NCBI GenBank assembly: GCA_045538305.1
Contig: JAZSRC010000079.1
Location: 1 to 64,000 of the forward strand
DNA: 64,000 nt
Direction: 5' to 3'
Origin: SFHK01 sp045538305
Lineage (GTDB): Bacteria; Bacillota; Clostridia; Christensenellales; Aristaeellaceae
The notes beneath the pieces are model-generated. The model searched no databases, was not told the origin of the DNA, and was given only the letters and a program-made list of their open reading frames with translations. Position numbers and translations under genes: made by a program. Of the stretch, positions 19,781-30,244 are shown piece by piece (within the stretch, counting starts at the first letter, position 1; every line of letters begins with the position of its first letter).

Positions 19781-19818
19781 GATGATCGTTACAAAAACAA
19801 AGGAAAGGCTGCGTGCGT

Positions 19819-21051
19819 ATGAAAAAGATCAGACCATTATCCGTGATTGCACTGGTTGCCGCTGTGTCGATTGTGTTTGGCGTGGTGGCTTTGATGGAAG
19901 GTAAAAATGAGGGGAGAGATATTGTGATTCCGAAAATAGGTTACATCAATCGCTATGAGATTCCCGAAAACGAAGCCATGCAGTTTATGATGGATATGGG
20001 AATTGGCTGGAATCTTGGCAATACCTTTGATGCGCATAACGACGGCTGGGGCAAAAACAGGGAAATGGATATGGAAACTACCTGGTGCGGCGTTAAGACC
20101 ACCGAAGAAATGATTAAGGCAGTTCATGCCGCAGGATTCAATACGCTTCGTCTTCCGGTATCCTGGCACAATCATGTGGATATGCTCTTCACAATCAGTC
20201 CTGAGTGGCTTGACCGCGTTCAGGAGGTTGTCGATTATGCAATTAACGACGGTATGTATGTAATCCTGAACACGCATCACGACGTATACGACAAGTATTA
20301 TTATCCGGACAGCAAAAACTACGCCACCTCCCATCGCTACATGACCAGAATTTGGGAACAGCTTTCCGAACGCTTCCGCGATTACGACAATCACCTGATT
20401 TTCGAATCCATGAATGAGCCGCGCCTTAAGGATACGGGTTATGAGTGGTCGTTCAATGCCTCTGCGCCTGAATGCCTGGATGCCGCCGACTGCATCAATA
20501 AGCTGAACCAGGCGTTTGTAGACGTGGTGCGCGCTTCCGGTGGAAACAATGCCAACCGCTATCTGATGGTGCCTGCTTATTGTGCATCGCCCGAAAACGC
20601 GCTGAGCGATTATTTCGTACTGCCTGAAGATGGCGCAGATAACAAAATTATCGTTTCTGTTCATGCCTATACGCCTTATCCCTTTGCATTACAGGATGGG
20701 GGAACCGATACGTTTGAGTTAACCAGCGTAAGCCAGACTTCCGAGATCAACCGCTTTATGAGCGCCCTTTACAAGAAATTTGTCGTAAACGGAATACCGG
20801 TTGTGATCGGTGAGTACGGTGCGCGCGCCAAAGGAGACAATCTTCAGTCCCGCGTAAATTTCGCCGCCTACTACTGTGTGAACGCCAGCGCAAGAAATAT
20901 TCCCTGCGTATGGTGGGATAACAACGCCTTCCGCGGAAACGGCGAATTGTTCGGCATCTTCAACCGCGCAAAGTGTGAGTTTGCCTATCCGGAAATTGTT
21001 GAGGCGCTTACCCTGTACGGTGGTTATGAAAACGTACCTGAAAAGAAGTAA
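19819..21051 (+). CDS. Endo-beta-1,4-glucanase, GH5 (subfamily 4-like)
   Basis: 410-residue GH5 endoglucanase or xyloglucanase-type enzyme. An N-terminal hydrophobic segment (about residues 8-26) with no clear cleavage site may anchor it to the membrane. 'MGIGWNLGNTFDA' opens the barrel and is typical of subfamily 4; 'RLPVSWHNH', acid/base E200 in SMNEP, 'HAYTPYPF' and nucleophile E332 in IGEYGA complete the active site. ATG 19819 is preferred; an in-frame GTG two codons earlier is also possible with the AGGAAAGG site. A 12-bp hairpin follows the stop. Substrate choice between cellulose, lichenan and xyloglucan cannot be read from sequence. Confidence 0.93.
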   Translation: MKKIRPLSVIALVAAVSIVFGVVALMEGKNEGRDIVIPKIGYINRYEIPENEAMQFMMDMGIGWNLGNTFDAHNDGWGKNREMDMETTWCGVKTTEEMIKAVHAAGFNTLRLPVSWHNHVDMLFTISPEWLDRVQEVVDYAINDGMYVILNTHHDVYDKYYYPDSKNYATSHRYMTRIWEQLSERFRDYDNHLIFESMNEPRLKDTGYEWSFNASAPECLDAADCINKLNQAFVDVVRASGGNNANRYLMVPAYCASPENALSDYFVLPEDGADNKIIVSVHAYTPYPFALQDGGTDTFELTSVSQTSEINRFMSALYKKFVVNGIPVVIGEYGARAKGDNLQSRVNFAAYYCVNASARNIPCVWWDNNAFRGNGELFGIFNRAKCEFAYPEIVEALTLYGGYENVPEKK

Positions 21052-21058
21052 TACTCCG

Positions 21059-21085
21059 GCGCTTTCGGAACGCTTCCGAAGGCGC
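21059..21085 (+). terminator. Stem-loop terminator after GH5 gene
   Basis: 12-bp stem GCGCTTTCGGAA / TTCCGAAGGCGC with one G-U pair and a CGC loop, followed by a weak T-rich stretch. Confidence 0.6.
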
Positions 21086-21187
21086 TGATTTTATAGTGGC
21101 ATAAAGAAAAGCGAAACTGGCTGTTAATTATGTATGCTGAAAATGTGCTTAATTTGAGATTTAGTGAATTCCTTTGATTTTACATAG

Positions 21188-22699
<1,512 letters not shown>

Positions 22700-22706
22700 T
22701 ATTTTT

Positions 22707-22744
22707 CGGAGCGCACCCGACGGGTGCGCTCCGTGTATTTTTTT
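22707..22744 (+). terminator. Intrinsic terminator of guaB
   Basis: 12-bp stem CGGAGCGCACCC / GGGTGCGCTCCG followed, after a few bases, by seven T residues. Confidence 0.8.
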
Positions 22745-22830
22745 AGCGGACGATTGAAACCATAGACGAGGCTGCTTTCATACAGCTATCGTTCGGGCAA
22801 TAAATTGACCGAAACTTTATATTCAATCAA

Positions 22831-22860
22831 TTGACAATAGGAATCGCCGTGTGGTATATT
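22831..22860 (+). promoter_or_regulatory. Promoter of the T-box operon
   Basis: TTGACA at 22831-22836, 18-base spacer, TATATT at 22855-22860. Transcription would start near 22867, at the 5' edge of the T-box leader. Confidence 0.7.
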
Positions 22861-22866
22861 CTTGGT

Positions 22867-23112
22867 AATTGCTTTGAAGGGAATAAGTAGTTTGCTTTGA
22901 CGTTCTAAAGAGAGGCGCCGGCCGGTGAAAGGCGCTGAGCATTGAGTGAATGAATACCTCCCGGAGCTGGACGGGCGAAGCGTATAATTGCGTGCGTAGT
23001 CTTTCCCGGGTGCGCCCGTGAATGCGCTGATGAGACCGTATTGATATACGGTGAACGGAAGTGGTACCGCGTTTTTATACGCCTTCCCCAATTGGGAAGG
23101 CGTTTTATTTTT
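22867..23112 (+). ncRNA. T-box leader, tyrosine-specific
   Basis: T-box riboswitch that senses uncharged tRNA. Visible parts: the AGTA and AGAGAG elements of stem I; an apical GCGCC-GGCCGGTGAAA-GGCGC hairpin; the specifier region TGAA-TAC-C, giving codon UAC (Tyr) at 22955-22957; the conserved T-box stretch around GAACGGAAGTGGTACCGCG at 23053-23071, whose bulge pairs with the tRNA acceptor end; and an overlapping terminator stem ACGCCTTCCC / GGGAAGGCGT at 23079-23103 followed by a T tract. A tyrosine specifier agrees with tyrS in the operon. The specifier was placed by alignment to the general T-box layout by eye. Confidence 0.9.
23079..23112 (+). terminator. T-box regulated terminator
   Basis: 10-bp stem with a five-base loop and a T-rich tail, mutually exclusive with the antiterminator that includes the GTGGTACCGCG element just upstream. 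Confidence 0.85.
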
Positions 23113-23127
23113 AAGAAGGTGAGTAGT

Positions 23128-24315
23128 GTGCAGTTTCAGGAGAGTATGTTTGCCAAGCATATGGCGCCCATTACAGGCAGCGCCATTCGAGATATCTTTA
23201 AGCTTCTGGGAAAGCCGGGTATGATTTCGTTTGCAGGCGGCAATCCCAGCAATCAGGCGCTGGAGCCTGAGGTGATTGCGCCTATCGCGAAGGAAGTTAT
23301 TGAAACCGTAGGCGCGCCGCTGCTTCAGTACGGCGCTACGGAAGGATACATCCCCCTTCGCGGAAGCATTCATCAGTTTCTGGCCGAAGAAGGCGTTGTC
23401 TGCAAAGAAGAGGAGATTCTTCCCACAGAAGGTTCTACTCAGGGACTGGATTTGCTCCTGAAGGCGCTTGTAGATCCCGGCGATGTGGTGCTTGTGGAGG
23501 ATCCGACATTCTTGGGTGCGCTTCAATCCATCCGTACGTATCACGCGAAGATTGTTCCCGTAGCGTCGGATGATAAGGGGGTGATTCCGGAGGCTTTAGA
23601 GGAGGCCATGAAGACCTACCATCCAAAGCTTGCTTATATCATTCCTACCTTCCAGAATCCCACCGGCGTTACGCTGACATTGGAAAGAAGAAAGCGTGTA
23701 GCGGAGCTTGCAGCCCGTTACGGCGTTATCGTGGCTGAGGATGATCCCTACCGCGATCTGCGCTATTCTGGCGAAGCGCTTCCCACCATCAAGAGCTTTG
23801 ACGAGGAGGGATGGGTGGTATATCTGTCCAGCTTTTCTAAGCTCATTTCACCCGGTATGCGCGTTGGTGCGATGGTGATTTCCATTGCGCAGCTTATGCG
23901 CAAATGCGTGATTGGAAAACAATCGTCGGACCTTCACTGCCCGCTGATTACGCAGGCAATTGTAGATTCGTATTTGCGAAAAGGTTTGCTGCGTCCGCAT
24001 ATCGAGCGGATTACAGCGGGCTATCGGGAGCAGCTGAATGCAATGCTGAAAGGCTTTGAACGATTCCCGGAGGGAACGGTGCTTACAAAGCCGGAGGGCG
24101 GCCTGTTTGTATGGGCAACCCTGCCCGAAAATTATAATACGCTTTCGCTTCTCGCAAAGGCGGTTGATAACGGCGTGGCTTATGTGCCCGGCACCCACTT
24201 CTATTCCGATGGCGGACATGAAAACACAATCCGCCTGAATTTCTCCAACAGTCCCATCGATAAGATCTATGAGGGAATGGAGAAGCTTGCCAACGTTTTG
24301 AAAGAGAATAAATGA
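23128..24315 (+). CDS. PLP-dependent aminotransferase, probably aromatic
   Basis: 395-residue class I/II aminotransferase of the PLP fold-type I family. 'PGMISFAGGNPSN' at the N-terminus, 'PTFQNPTGVTL', 'EDDPYRDL' and 'LSSFSKLISPGMRVG' (the lysine forms the PLP Schiff base) are all present; the C-terminal arginine lies in 'IRLNFSNS'. It belongs to the branch with 2-aminoadipate and aromatic aminotransferases. GTG 23128 is chosen because AGAAGGTGAG precedes it; the longer frame would start inside the T-box. Control by a tyrosine T-box and the tyrS gene 27 bases downstream argue for a tyrosine or phenylalanine aminotransferase, possibly the last step of tyrosine synthesis. Confidence 0.88.
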   Translation: MQFQESMFAKHMAPITGSAIRDIFKLLGKPGMISFAGGNPSNQALEPEVIAPIAKEVIETVGAPLLQYGATEGYIPLRGSIHQFLAEEGVVCKEEEILPTEGSTQGLDLLLKALVDPGDVVLVEDPTFLGALQSIRTYHAKIVPVASDDKGVIPEALEEAMKTYHPKLAYIIPTFQNPTGVTLTLERRKRVAELAARYGVIVAEDDPYRDLRYSGEALPTIKSFDEEGWVVYLSSFSKLISPGMRVGAMVISIAQLMRKCVIGKQSSDLHCPLITQAIVDSYLRKGLLRPHIERITAGYREQLNAMLKGFERFPEGTVLTKPEGGLFVWATLPENYNTLSLLAKAVDNGVAYVPGTHFYSDGGHENTIRLNFSNSPIDKIYEGMEKLANVLKENK

Positions 24316-24342
24316 TAGACAATTCAATCGGAGGAAAAGAAA

Positions 24343-25581
24343 ATGAAAAATGCACTTGATATCCTGAGAGAGCGCGGCTTTCTTGCGCAAATTACCTTTG
24401 AAGAAGAGCTTAACAAGGCTTTTGAAGAAGGTCCCGTAACCTTTTATACCGGCTTTGATCCGACAGCGGATTCCCTGCACATCGGTCACTATATTCCGAT
24501 TATGGCCATGGCCCATCTGCAGAGGGCAGGCCATCGCCCGATCGCGCTGATGGGCGGCGGTACCGCAATGATCGGCGATCCTTCCGGAAAAACCGATATG
24601 CGCAAAATGATGACCGTTGAAACCATTGATCACAATGTAGAGCAGATCAAAAAGCAGATGTCCCGCTTCCTCGATTTTGATGAGAGCAAGCCGAATGCCG
24701 CGATTATCGTCAATAACGCAGATTGGCTCAGAAGCCTGAACTACATGGACTTCCTGCGCGATGTCGGCGCGCTGTTCTCTGTAAACCGCATGCTTGCAGC
24801 AGAGTGCTATAAGCAGAGACTGGAGAAGGGCCTTACCTTCCTTGAGTTCAACTACATGCTGATGCAGTCCTATGACTTTTTGAAGCTGTTTGAAAAATAC
24901 GGCTGCTGCATGCAGGCGGGCGGCGACGACCAGTGGAGCAACATGCTGTCCGGAGCCGATCTGATCCGCAGAAAGCTGGAAAAGCCTGCCTTTGCTCTGA
25001 CCTTCAAGCTTCTGCTTACCCATGAAGGAAAAAAGATGGGCAAAACCGAAAAGGGCGCGCTTTGGCTGGACGCCAAGAAAACTTCTCCCTATGATTTCTA
25101 CCAGTACTGGAGAAATGTGGACGACGCTGATGTCGAAAAGTGTCTCGCCCTGTTGACCTTCCTCCCGATGGATGAAGTGAAGCGTCTGGGCGCGCTGAAG
25201 GACAGCCAGATTAACGAAGCAAAGCGCGTGCTTGCCTTCGAAGTCACCAAGCTGATTCACGGTGAAGAGGAAGCTCAGAAGGCGCGCGAGGCAGCGGAAG
25301 CGCTGTTCAGCGGCGCCGGTGCTGCCGGTTCTGCGCCGACCACGTATGTAACCCTTGAGGAGCTTCAGGAAGAAAACCGCTTGCTTGCGTGGGCTGCTCG
25401 TGCCGGTCTTTTCAAGTCCAACGGCGAAGCCCGCAAAGCTATGCAGCAGGGCGGCCTGTATGTAGGCGATGATAAGGCGACCGATCCCGAAATGCGCCTC
25501 ACTCCCGAAATGCTGGAAGGCGAAGGCCTGCTAATCCGCCGTGGTAAGAAAGCCTACCATGTGCTGGTGCTCAAGAAGTAA
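24343..25581 (+). CDS. tyrS: Tyrosyl-tRNA synthetase
   Basis: 412-residue class I tyrosyl-tRNA synthetase. The HIGH motif appears in [10 protein letters not shown], the KMSKS counterpart is KMGKTEKG, and '[12 protein letters not shown]', '[14 protein letters not shown]' and 'GGDDQWSNM' are family signatures. The C-terminal S4-like domain covers about residues 340-412. ATG 24343 follows CGGAGGAAAAG. Placement behind a tyrosine T-box with the aminotransferase gene is in keeping with feedback on tRNA-Tyr charging. The YigZ gene begins two bases past the stop. Confidence 0.97.
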   Translation: MKNALDILRERGFLAQITFEEELNKAFEEGPVTFYTGFDPTADSLHIGHYIPIMAMAHLQRAGHRPIALMGGGTAMIGDPSGKTDMRKMMTVETIDHNVEQIKKQMSRFLDFDESKPNAAIIVNNADWLRSLNYMDFLRDVGALFSVNRMLAAECYKQRLEKGLTFLEFNYMLMQSYDFLKLFEKYGCCMQAGGDDQWSNMLSGADLIRRKLEKPAFALTFKLLLTHEGKKMGKTEKGALWLDAKKTSPYDFYQYWRNVDDADVEKCLALLTFLPMDEVKRLGALKDSQINEAKRVLAFEVTKLIHGEEEAQKAREAAEALFSGAGAAGSAPTTYVTLEELQEENRLLAWAARAGLFKSNGEARKAMQQGGLYVGDDKATDPEMRLTPEMLEGEGLLIRRGKKAYHVLVLKK

Positions 25582-25583
25582 TC

Positions 25584-26228
25584 ATGGCGTTGAAACCCTA
25601 CAAAACGCTTCTGACCAGATCGCGGGATGAGTTTATCGTAAACAAGTCCCGCTTTATCGGCCATGGAGCTCCGTGTGAAACGGAGGAAGAGGCGCTTAGA
25701 TTTCTAAACGAAATCCGCGCCGCGCATAAGGACGCAACTCATAACTGCTATGCTTATATTATTGGCACAAACATGGGCGTTATGCGCTATTCGGATGACG
25801 GCGAGCCAGGCGGTACTGCGGGAATGCCGATTATCGAAGTGATGAAAGCGCGGCAGATTACCAACTGTGCGGTTGTGGTCACGCGCTATTTCGGCGGAGT
25901 GCTGCTTGGCGCAGGCGGTCTGGTCCGGGCATACTCTCAGGGCGCAGCCTGCGCAATCAACGCGTGCGGAGTAGGCGTGATCCATCCGACGGCGCGGTAT
26001 ATTATGGAAGTTCCGTATCCGGCCTTGGGACGCGTTGAATACTTTTTAAAGGGTCAGCCTGTGATTATTGAGGATAAGGCGTTTTCGGATGTAATTGTCT
26101 TTACGCTTGTCATCAAGAGCGTGGACGAAGATGGGTTCGTGAACGCGCTGACGGGTGCGACCGACGGTAGAATTGAGGCCATTCGCATGGAAGAAATCTA
26201 CATGCCGTGGCCGGAGGAATCCGCTTGA
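25584..26228 (+). CDS. YigZ/IMPACT family protein
   Basis: 214-residue protein of the YigZ (UPF0029) family. 'SRFIGHGAPCETEEEAL', 'ATHNCYAYIIG', 'RYSDDGEPGGTAGMPI' and 'VVTRYFGGVLLGAGGLVRAYSQG' are diagnostic of the IMPACT N-terminal domain; a ferredoxin-like C-terminal domain follows (about 140-214). IMPACT proteins in eukaryotes modulate translation control, and the bacterial role is unknown. The start is two bases from the tyrS stop and lacks its own strong site, so it is probably translationally coupled in the same operon. Confidence 0.92.
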   Translation: MALKPYKTLLTRSRDEFIVNKSRFIGHGAPCETEEEALRFLNEIRAAHKDATHNCYAYIIGTNMGVMRYSDDGEPGGTAGMPIIEVMKARQITNCAVVVTRYFGGVLLGAGGLVRAYSQGAACAINACGVGVIHPTARYIMEVPYPALGRVEYFLKGQPVIIEDKAFSDVIVFTLVIKSVDEDGFVNALTGATDGRIEAIRMEEIYMPWPEESA

Positions 26229-26230
26229 GT

Positions 26231-26261
26231 TAAGGCGTGCTTCATGCATGAGCACGCCTTA
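26231..26261 (+). terminator. Hairpin after yigZ gene
   Basis: 11-bp stem TAAGGCGTGCT / AGCACGCCTTA with a nine-base loop; no good T run, so it may attenuate rather than stop transcription. Confidence 0.45.
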
Positions 26262-26295
26262 TATGTATGCATCAATCAAAAGGGAGGAAACGCCA

Positions 26296-27189
26296 ATGCT
26301 CCATTCGGTAGTGCCGGAGAAGATCGACGGGATGAAGATATCCAGATACATCGAGCGCGCATGGCCGCTGATTCCCGGCTTCGCCGTTCGGGCGGCGCTA
26401 AAAAAGCGCGATGTACGCATAAACGGCGAACGCGCTTCGGGCGATGCAGCTGTTTATTCAGGCGATGAAATTAAGGTTTTTATCGATAAAAAATACGAGG
26501 ATTTTTCACTTGAAATTCTGTATATCGATCAGAATTTGATGGCATTTGTCAAGCCCAAGGGACTTCCGGTGGATGTGGATCAGGACGGAATTGGTGAGGA
26601 TACGGCACTTTCCAGACTGAAACGCGTACATCCCGACGCCCGACTCGTACATCGGTTGGATGCGGGAACAGGCGGGGTAATGCTTGCGGCGGTGAATGAA
26701 GTATGCGAGGAGGCGCTCCTCAAGGCGTTTAAGGAGCATACCGTGAAAAAGCACTACTGTGCGCTGATAAAGGGGATACCTTCAAAGGAATATCGGTTTA
26801 TGACAGCGTATCATATGAAAAACGCCAGGGAAGCGGCAGTCAGGGTTACGGATCAGGAAATACCCGGCAGCCGGAAAATTGAAACCGCATACCGTGTGGT
26901 TTCTAAGCAGAATGTATTGGGCGAATGGCTTACAGAAGCCGATATTGAAATCACCACCGGGCGCACGCATCAGATTCGCGCACATATGGCGCATATTGGG
27001 CACCCGCTTGTCGGAGACGATAAGTACGGCGATCGCGAGCTTATGAAAAAGCTGCATGTGTCGGATGTGTGCCTGTGGTGCAGCAGCATTGGTATTGTAA
27101 GGCTGAATGGCTTTTTACAGTATGAAGGGCTGACCTTTTCAAAAGAAAGGCCGGACTGGAAGCTTGCAACACCTGAACAGAAGCCGTAG
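26296..27189 (+). CDS. RluA-family RNA pseudouridine synthase
   Basis: 297-residue pseudouridine synthase with an N-terminal S4 RNA-binding domain (about residues 12-70, 'ISRYIERAWPLIPGFAVRAALKKRDVRINGE' region) and an RluA catalytic domain. The catalytic aspartate lies in VHRLDAGTGG; the canonical serine in HRLDxxTSG is glycine, a variant common among Firmicutes homologues. 'TGRTHQIRAHMAHIGHPLVGDDKYG' is the second signature. ATG 26296 follows GGGAGG with eight bases spacing; the longer frame starts inside the previous gene. The modified RNA cannot be named from sequence. Confidence 0.93.
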   Translation: MLHSVVPEKIDGMKISRYIERAWPLIPGFAVRAALKKRDVRINGERASGDAAVYSGDEIKVFIDKKYEDFSLEILYIDQNLMAFVKPKGLPVDVDQDGIGEDTALSRLKRVHPDARLVHRLDAGTGGVMLAAVNEVCEEALLKAFKEHTVKKHYCALIKGIPSKEYRFMTAYHMKNAREAAVRVTDQEIPGSRKIETAYRVVSKQNVLGEWLTEADIEITTGRTHQIRAHMAHIGHPLVGDDKYGDRELMKKLHVSDVCLWCSSIGIVRLNGFLQYEGLTFSKERPDWKLATPEQKP

Positions 27190-27212
27190 ACGGCCGATAA
27201 GGGGTGAAACGG

Positions 27213-28034
27213 ATGGATATCAGGCTCATCTGTATGGATCTGGACGGTACGCTGTTTGGAAGCGGCAATACCATTCCCGAGAGGAACAAAAGGGCATTGA
27301 TTGAATGCGAAAGAAGGGGAATCCGTCTGGCGCTTGTGAGCGGACGCGGATATCGTTTTATGAAACGCGTAGCCGATGAAATCGGTATTCAACCCTTCAT
27401 CGCTTCGGCAAACGGCTCCAGAATCGACGAGGCTTTCGAAGATCGGACGATCTTCGAAGGAACGTTTGAACCGGCGTGGGCAAAAAGCATAGCTGGGCTA
27501 CTTTTACAAGAAAACATCAATTTTGAAGCGTATACGCGCGGCATAAACTATGTTGCAAAACCCGAACTGATGCCGGAAAGGCACAGAGCTTCGCTTATGA
27601 GCTATGTGAATGCGGGCGATGTTCAGGTAGTGTATGATGAAGAACAACTTTTGTTGGAAGCCACGCAGGCGGCGTATAAGTTCGTTTTGTTTTCACAAGA
27701 CGAACATGTGATTGAACGCATGCGCGGCTTTCTGGACGAAAAGGGAATAGAGCATTGCTCAAGCAGTTCAAAAAATATTGAGATTATGCCGCCCGGTGTC
27801 GATAAAGGCAGCGCGCTTAGGTGTATTTCGGAATATATTGGCATTGATCGTGGGCAGACCATGGCATTTGGCGACTTTACAAACGATATAAGCATGTTGA
27901 AAGCCGCGGGACATGCGGTTGCTATGGGAAATGCGCTAAGCGTTGTGAAAGCGCATGCCGAGATCATCGCGCCCCCAAATACCGAAGGTGGACTTGGAAC
28001 AGTGATTTTTGAATATGTTCTCAAGGGGAAATGA
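27213..28034 (+). CDS. Cof-type HAD hydrolase
   Basis: 273-residue haloacid-dehalogenase phosphatase of the Cof (type IIB) subfamily. Motif I is MDLDGTLF, with the nucleophile aspartate; motif II is in 'LVSGRGY'; the GDFTNDISML motif supplies the magnesium-binding aspartates. A C2-type cap lies between. ATG 27213 is preferred over GTG 27204 because the AAGGGGTG site is then correctly spaced. It is one of two adjacent paralogues; the substrate is probably a sugar or nucleotide phosphate but cannot be read. Confidence 0.92.
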   Translation: MDIRLICMDLDGTLFGSGNTIPERNKRALIECERRGIRLALVSGRGYRFMKRVADEIGIQPFIASANGSRIDEAFEDRTIFEGTFEPAWAKSIAGLLLQENINFEAYTRGINYVAKPELMPERHRASLMSYVNAGDVQVVYDEEQLLLEATQAAYKFVLFSQDEHVIERMRGFLDEKGIEHCSSSSKNIEIMPPGVDKGSALRCISEYIGIDRGQTMAFGDFTNDISMLKAAGHAVAMGNALSVVKAHAEIIAPPNTEGGLGTVIFEYVLKGK

Positions 28035-28038
28035 AACA

Positions 28039-28866
28039 ATGAATATTCGAATGATTGTTACGGATATCGACGGCACGCTTGTCGGGCCGGACAGCCGTTT
28101 GAACGCATTCACGCGCGATACGCTGCTTGCATGTGAAGCGAGAGGAATTCCGGTTATACTTGCAAGCGGACGCACATTCTACGGCGCACGGGAAATTGCC
28201 GTGCAGGCTGGGCTGACAAGCCCGATCATTTCCGCAAACGGCGGTAGGGCGGATAAAGATAAAAACGGTGAGGCGATTTTTGAAGACATTCTCGATTTTG
28301 AAACGTCCTTTCGCGTATTCAATCACCTGCGCTCTGTCGGCTGCTTTATGACAAGCTATGTCGGAAAAAACATCTATATGATCAATGAAACGAACGGCTA
28401 TGGTTCCACCTGTATGTGGAGAAGCGAAGCTACGCGAAAAAGCGATTTCATATTTGTTGACCAGCCAGAACGCATGGAGCGGGAAGGGACCAATGCGCCC
28501 TATAAATACGAGGCGTATTCGGACGACGTCCGGCTGATGGATTCTCTTCGCGAAACGTTCCGCTCGTGGGGACTTTCGGTATCCAGTGCGTTTCCATATA
28601 ATCTTGAAATTATGTCACCAGGCGGCGGCAAAGCGCGCGCCATTGAGGCGATTGGAAAACGGCTCGGAATAGACAGAACGGAAATCATGGCTTTTGGAGA
28701 TGGTTCGAACGACATAAGCATGCTGGAATATGCGCGATACGGCGTTGCTATGGGCAATGCAGTCCCTGCGCTTAAGGAAGCTGCATGGAATATAGCGCCG
28801 GATCAAAAGGATGATGGATTGGCCAAAATGATCTGGCAATACGTACTGTCGGAGGGAAATCAATGA
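28039..28866 (+). CDS. Cof-type HAD hydrolase (second copy)
   Basis: 275-residue paralogue of the upstream gene, with motif I VTDIDGTLVGPD, motif II 'ILASGRTF', and GDGSNDISML as the acid motif. It starts at ATG 28039 behind AAGGGGAA, four bases after the stop of its neighbour, so the two are in one operon. The stop overlaps the trmL start (ATGA). Divergence between the two copies suggests different substrates. Confidence 0.92.
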   Translation: MNIRMIVTDIDGTLVGPDSRLNAFTRDTLLACEARGIPVILASGRTFYGAREIAVQAGLTSPIISANGGRADKDKNGEAIFEDILDFETSFRVFNHLRSVGCFMTSYVGKNIYMINETNGYGSTCMWRSEATRKSDFIFVDQPERMEREGTNAPYKYEAYSDDVRLMDSLRETFRSWGLSVSSAFPYNLEIMSPGGGKARAIEAIGKRLGIDRTEIMAFGDGSNDISMLEYARYGVAMGNAVPALKEAAWNIAPDQKDDGLAKMIWQYVLSEGNQ

Positions 28867-29381
28867 ACATTGTTTTAGTTGAACCGGAGATTCCGCAGAA
28901 TACCGGAAATATCGCCCGAACCTGTGCTGCAACAGGAGCAAAGCTGCACCTGATTAAACCTCTGGGATTTTCGCTGGAAGATAAGTACCTGAAGCGTGCG
29001 GGTTTGGATTATTGGTTTTTAATGCAGTATACCGTGTACGAGAACTGGCAAGACTTTTTGAATAGGAATCCGGATGCGAACCTGTACTACGCAACTACAA
29101 AGGCGCCAAGGGATTATTGCCAGGTGGAATACCTTGAAAACGATTATCTTGTGTTTGGGAAAGAAACAAAGGGCCTTGATGAAAAGCTGCTTTTCGACAA
29201 TTATGACAGATGTATCAGAATTCCGATGCGCGAGGAAGCGCGAAGCTTGAACCTTTCCAATTCCGTAGCCGTCGTATTATATGAGGCACTCAGACAAAAT
29301 GATTTTTCGGGGCTTAAGGGAAACGGAAAGCTTCATAATCTTCCTTCGCCCGATTCCGGCGAATGGCGCGATTATGTATAG
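28863..29381 (+). CDS. trmL: tRNA (cytidine/uridine-34-2'-O)-methyltransferase
   Basis: 172-residue SPOUT-class methyltransferase of the TrmL (YibK) type, which methylates the ribose of the wobble base of tRNA-Leu. 'VLVEPEIPQNTGNIARTCAATGA' at the N-terminus, 'LVFGKETKGL' and 'RIPMREEARSLNLSNSVAVVLYEALRQ' form the knotted SAM-binding site. It overlaps the preceding HAD gene by four bases. Length is normal for the family. Confidence 0.96.
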   Translation: MNIVLVEPEIPQNTGNIARTCAATGAKLHLIKPLGFSLEDKYLKRAGLDYWFLMQYTVYENWQDFLNRNPDANLYYATTKAPRDYCQVEYLENDYLVFGKETKGLDEKLLFDNYDRCIRIPMREEARSLNLSNSVAVVLYEALRQNDFSGLKGNGKLHNLPSPDSGEWRDYV

Positions 29382-29386
29382 GGGAA

Positions 29387-29415
29387 TTGTAAATGCGTGC
29401 GATTTATGATACAAT
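29387..29415 (+). promoter_or_regulatory. Promoter for small membrane protein and UDG operon
   Basis: TTGTAA at 29387-29392, 17-base spacer, TACAAT at 29410-29415, followed by AAAGGAGGGA and ATG 29437. Confidence 0.7.
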
Positions 29416-29436
29416 ACGATAAAGGAGGGATGTATT

Positions 29437-29655
29437 ATGGCGAGAGTAATCACCAGGCGCGAATACAAAAAGAGAAGAATCCGCTTTCAGGTGGCGGCAG
29501 GCTTGTTTGATTTTGCTGTGACGGTACTATCCTTCTTTGTGATTGTGTTTTGCATATATCTGCTTTCGTCCCTCTATCAATGGGTGGCGAATGATATCCC
29601 CGTTACGTTCAGGGTATTTTTTGATATCGCCGAGCGTGCGCTGACGATGAATTAG
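29437..29655 (+). CDS. Small single-helix membrane protein
   Basis: 72-residue protein of unknown function. A strongly basic N-terminus (RVITRREYKKRRIRFQ) is followed by one long hydrophobic segment, about residues 21-45, then an amphipathic C-terminal part. A clear promoter and the AAAGGAGGG site support translation. The uracil-DNA glycosylase gene follows after 10 bases, so the two are probably cotranscribed. I do not recognise a family. Confidence 0.6.
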   Translation: MARVITRREYKKRRIRFQVAAGLFDFAVTVLSFFVIVFCIYLLSSLYQWVANDIPVTFRVFFDIAERALTMN

Positions 29656-29665
29656 GGGTGCTAAA

Positions 29666-30244
29666 ATGCGGGCAGGCTGGACAGAGCTTATCGAAGATAT
29701 CGGTTGCTGCACAAAGTGCAGGCTGTGTCAGGGGCGTACAAACGCTGTGCCGGGCGAAGGGAATCCGAATGCGGATATACTGTTTATCGGCGAAGGACCC
29801 GGACGGGATGAAGACCTTCAGGGCAGGCCTTTTGTGGGCGCAAGCGGTCAGCTGCTGGACAGAATGATACACGCCATCGGAATGGAACGGACAGAGGTTT
29901 ATATTGCCAATGTCGTGAAGTGCCGGCCTCCGATGAACCGGAATCCCGAGCCTGATGAAGCGGAAGCCTGTCTTCCGTATCTGCGAAACCAATTTGTGCT
30001 CATTTCGCCTAAAATCATCGTGCTGCTTGGCAAGGTCGCCTGCCGGTATGTGCTGGGAGATACTTCGCCGATTTCCAGACTCAGAGGAAAATGGGTGTTC
30101 AGAAAGGGCGTTTGGTTCATGCCTACATATCATCCCAGCGCACTTCTCAGGGAACCCTCCAAAAAGCGGGAGGCATGGGAGGATTTCAAAATGGTGAAGG
30201 CCAAACTCCTGGAGGTCAGAAATGATGGAAAAGTTCAAAACTGA
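29666..30244 (+). CDS. Uracil-DNA glycosylase, family 4 (iron-sulfur type)
   Basis: 192-residue family 4 uracil-DNA glycosylase, which removes uracil from DNA as the first step of base excision repair. Motif 1 is GEGPGRDED, motif 2 is HPSALLR. The four cysteines that hold the 4Fe-4S cluster in this family are at C15, C18, C86 (VKCRPP) and C102, matching the spacing known for the thermophilic family 4 enzymes. ATG 29666 follows TAGGGGTGC. The next gene, a second member of the family, overlaps its end by 23 bases. Confidence 0.93.
   Translation: MRAGWTELIEDIGCCTKCRLCQGRTNAVPGEGNPNADILFIGEGPGRDEDLQGRPFVGASGQLLDRMIHAIGMERTEVYIANVVKCRPPMNRNPEPDEAEACLPYLRNQFVLISPKIIVLLGKVACRYVLGDTSPISRLRGKWVFRKGVWFMPTYHPSALLREPSKKREAWEDFKMVKAKLLEVRNDGKVQN

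Noticed and set aside
23041..23127. N-terminal extension of the aminotransferase from TTG 23041
   Set aside because: The stretch is the T-box antiterminator and terminator; the GTG at 23128 has its own ribosome-binding site.
27213..28866. The two HAD genes as a recent tandem duplication
   Set aside because: They share only family motifs; the proteins differ clearly in the cap region, so the duplication is old or they were brought together.
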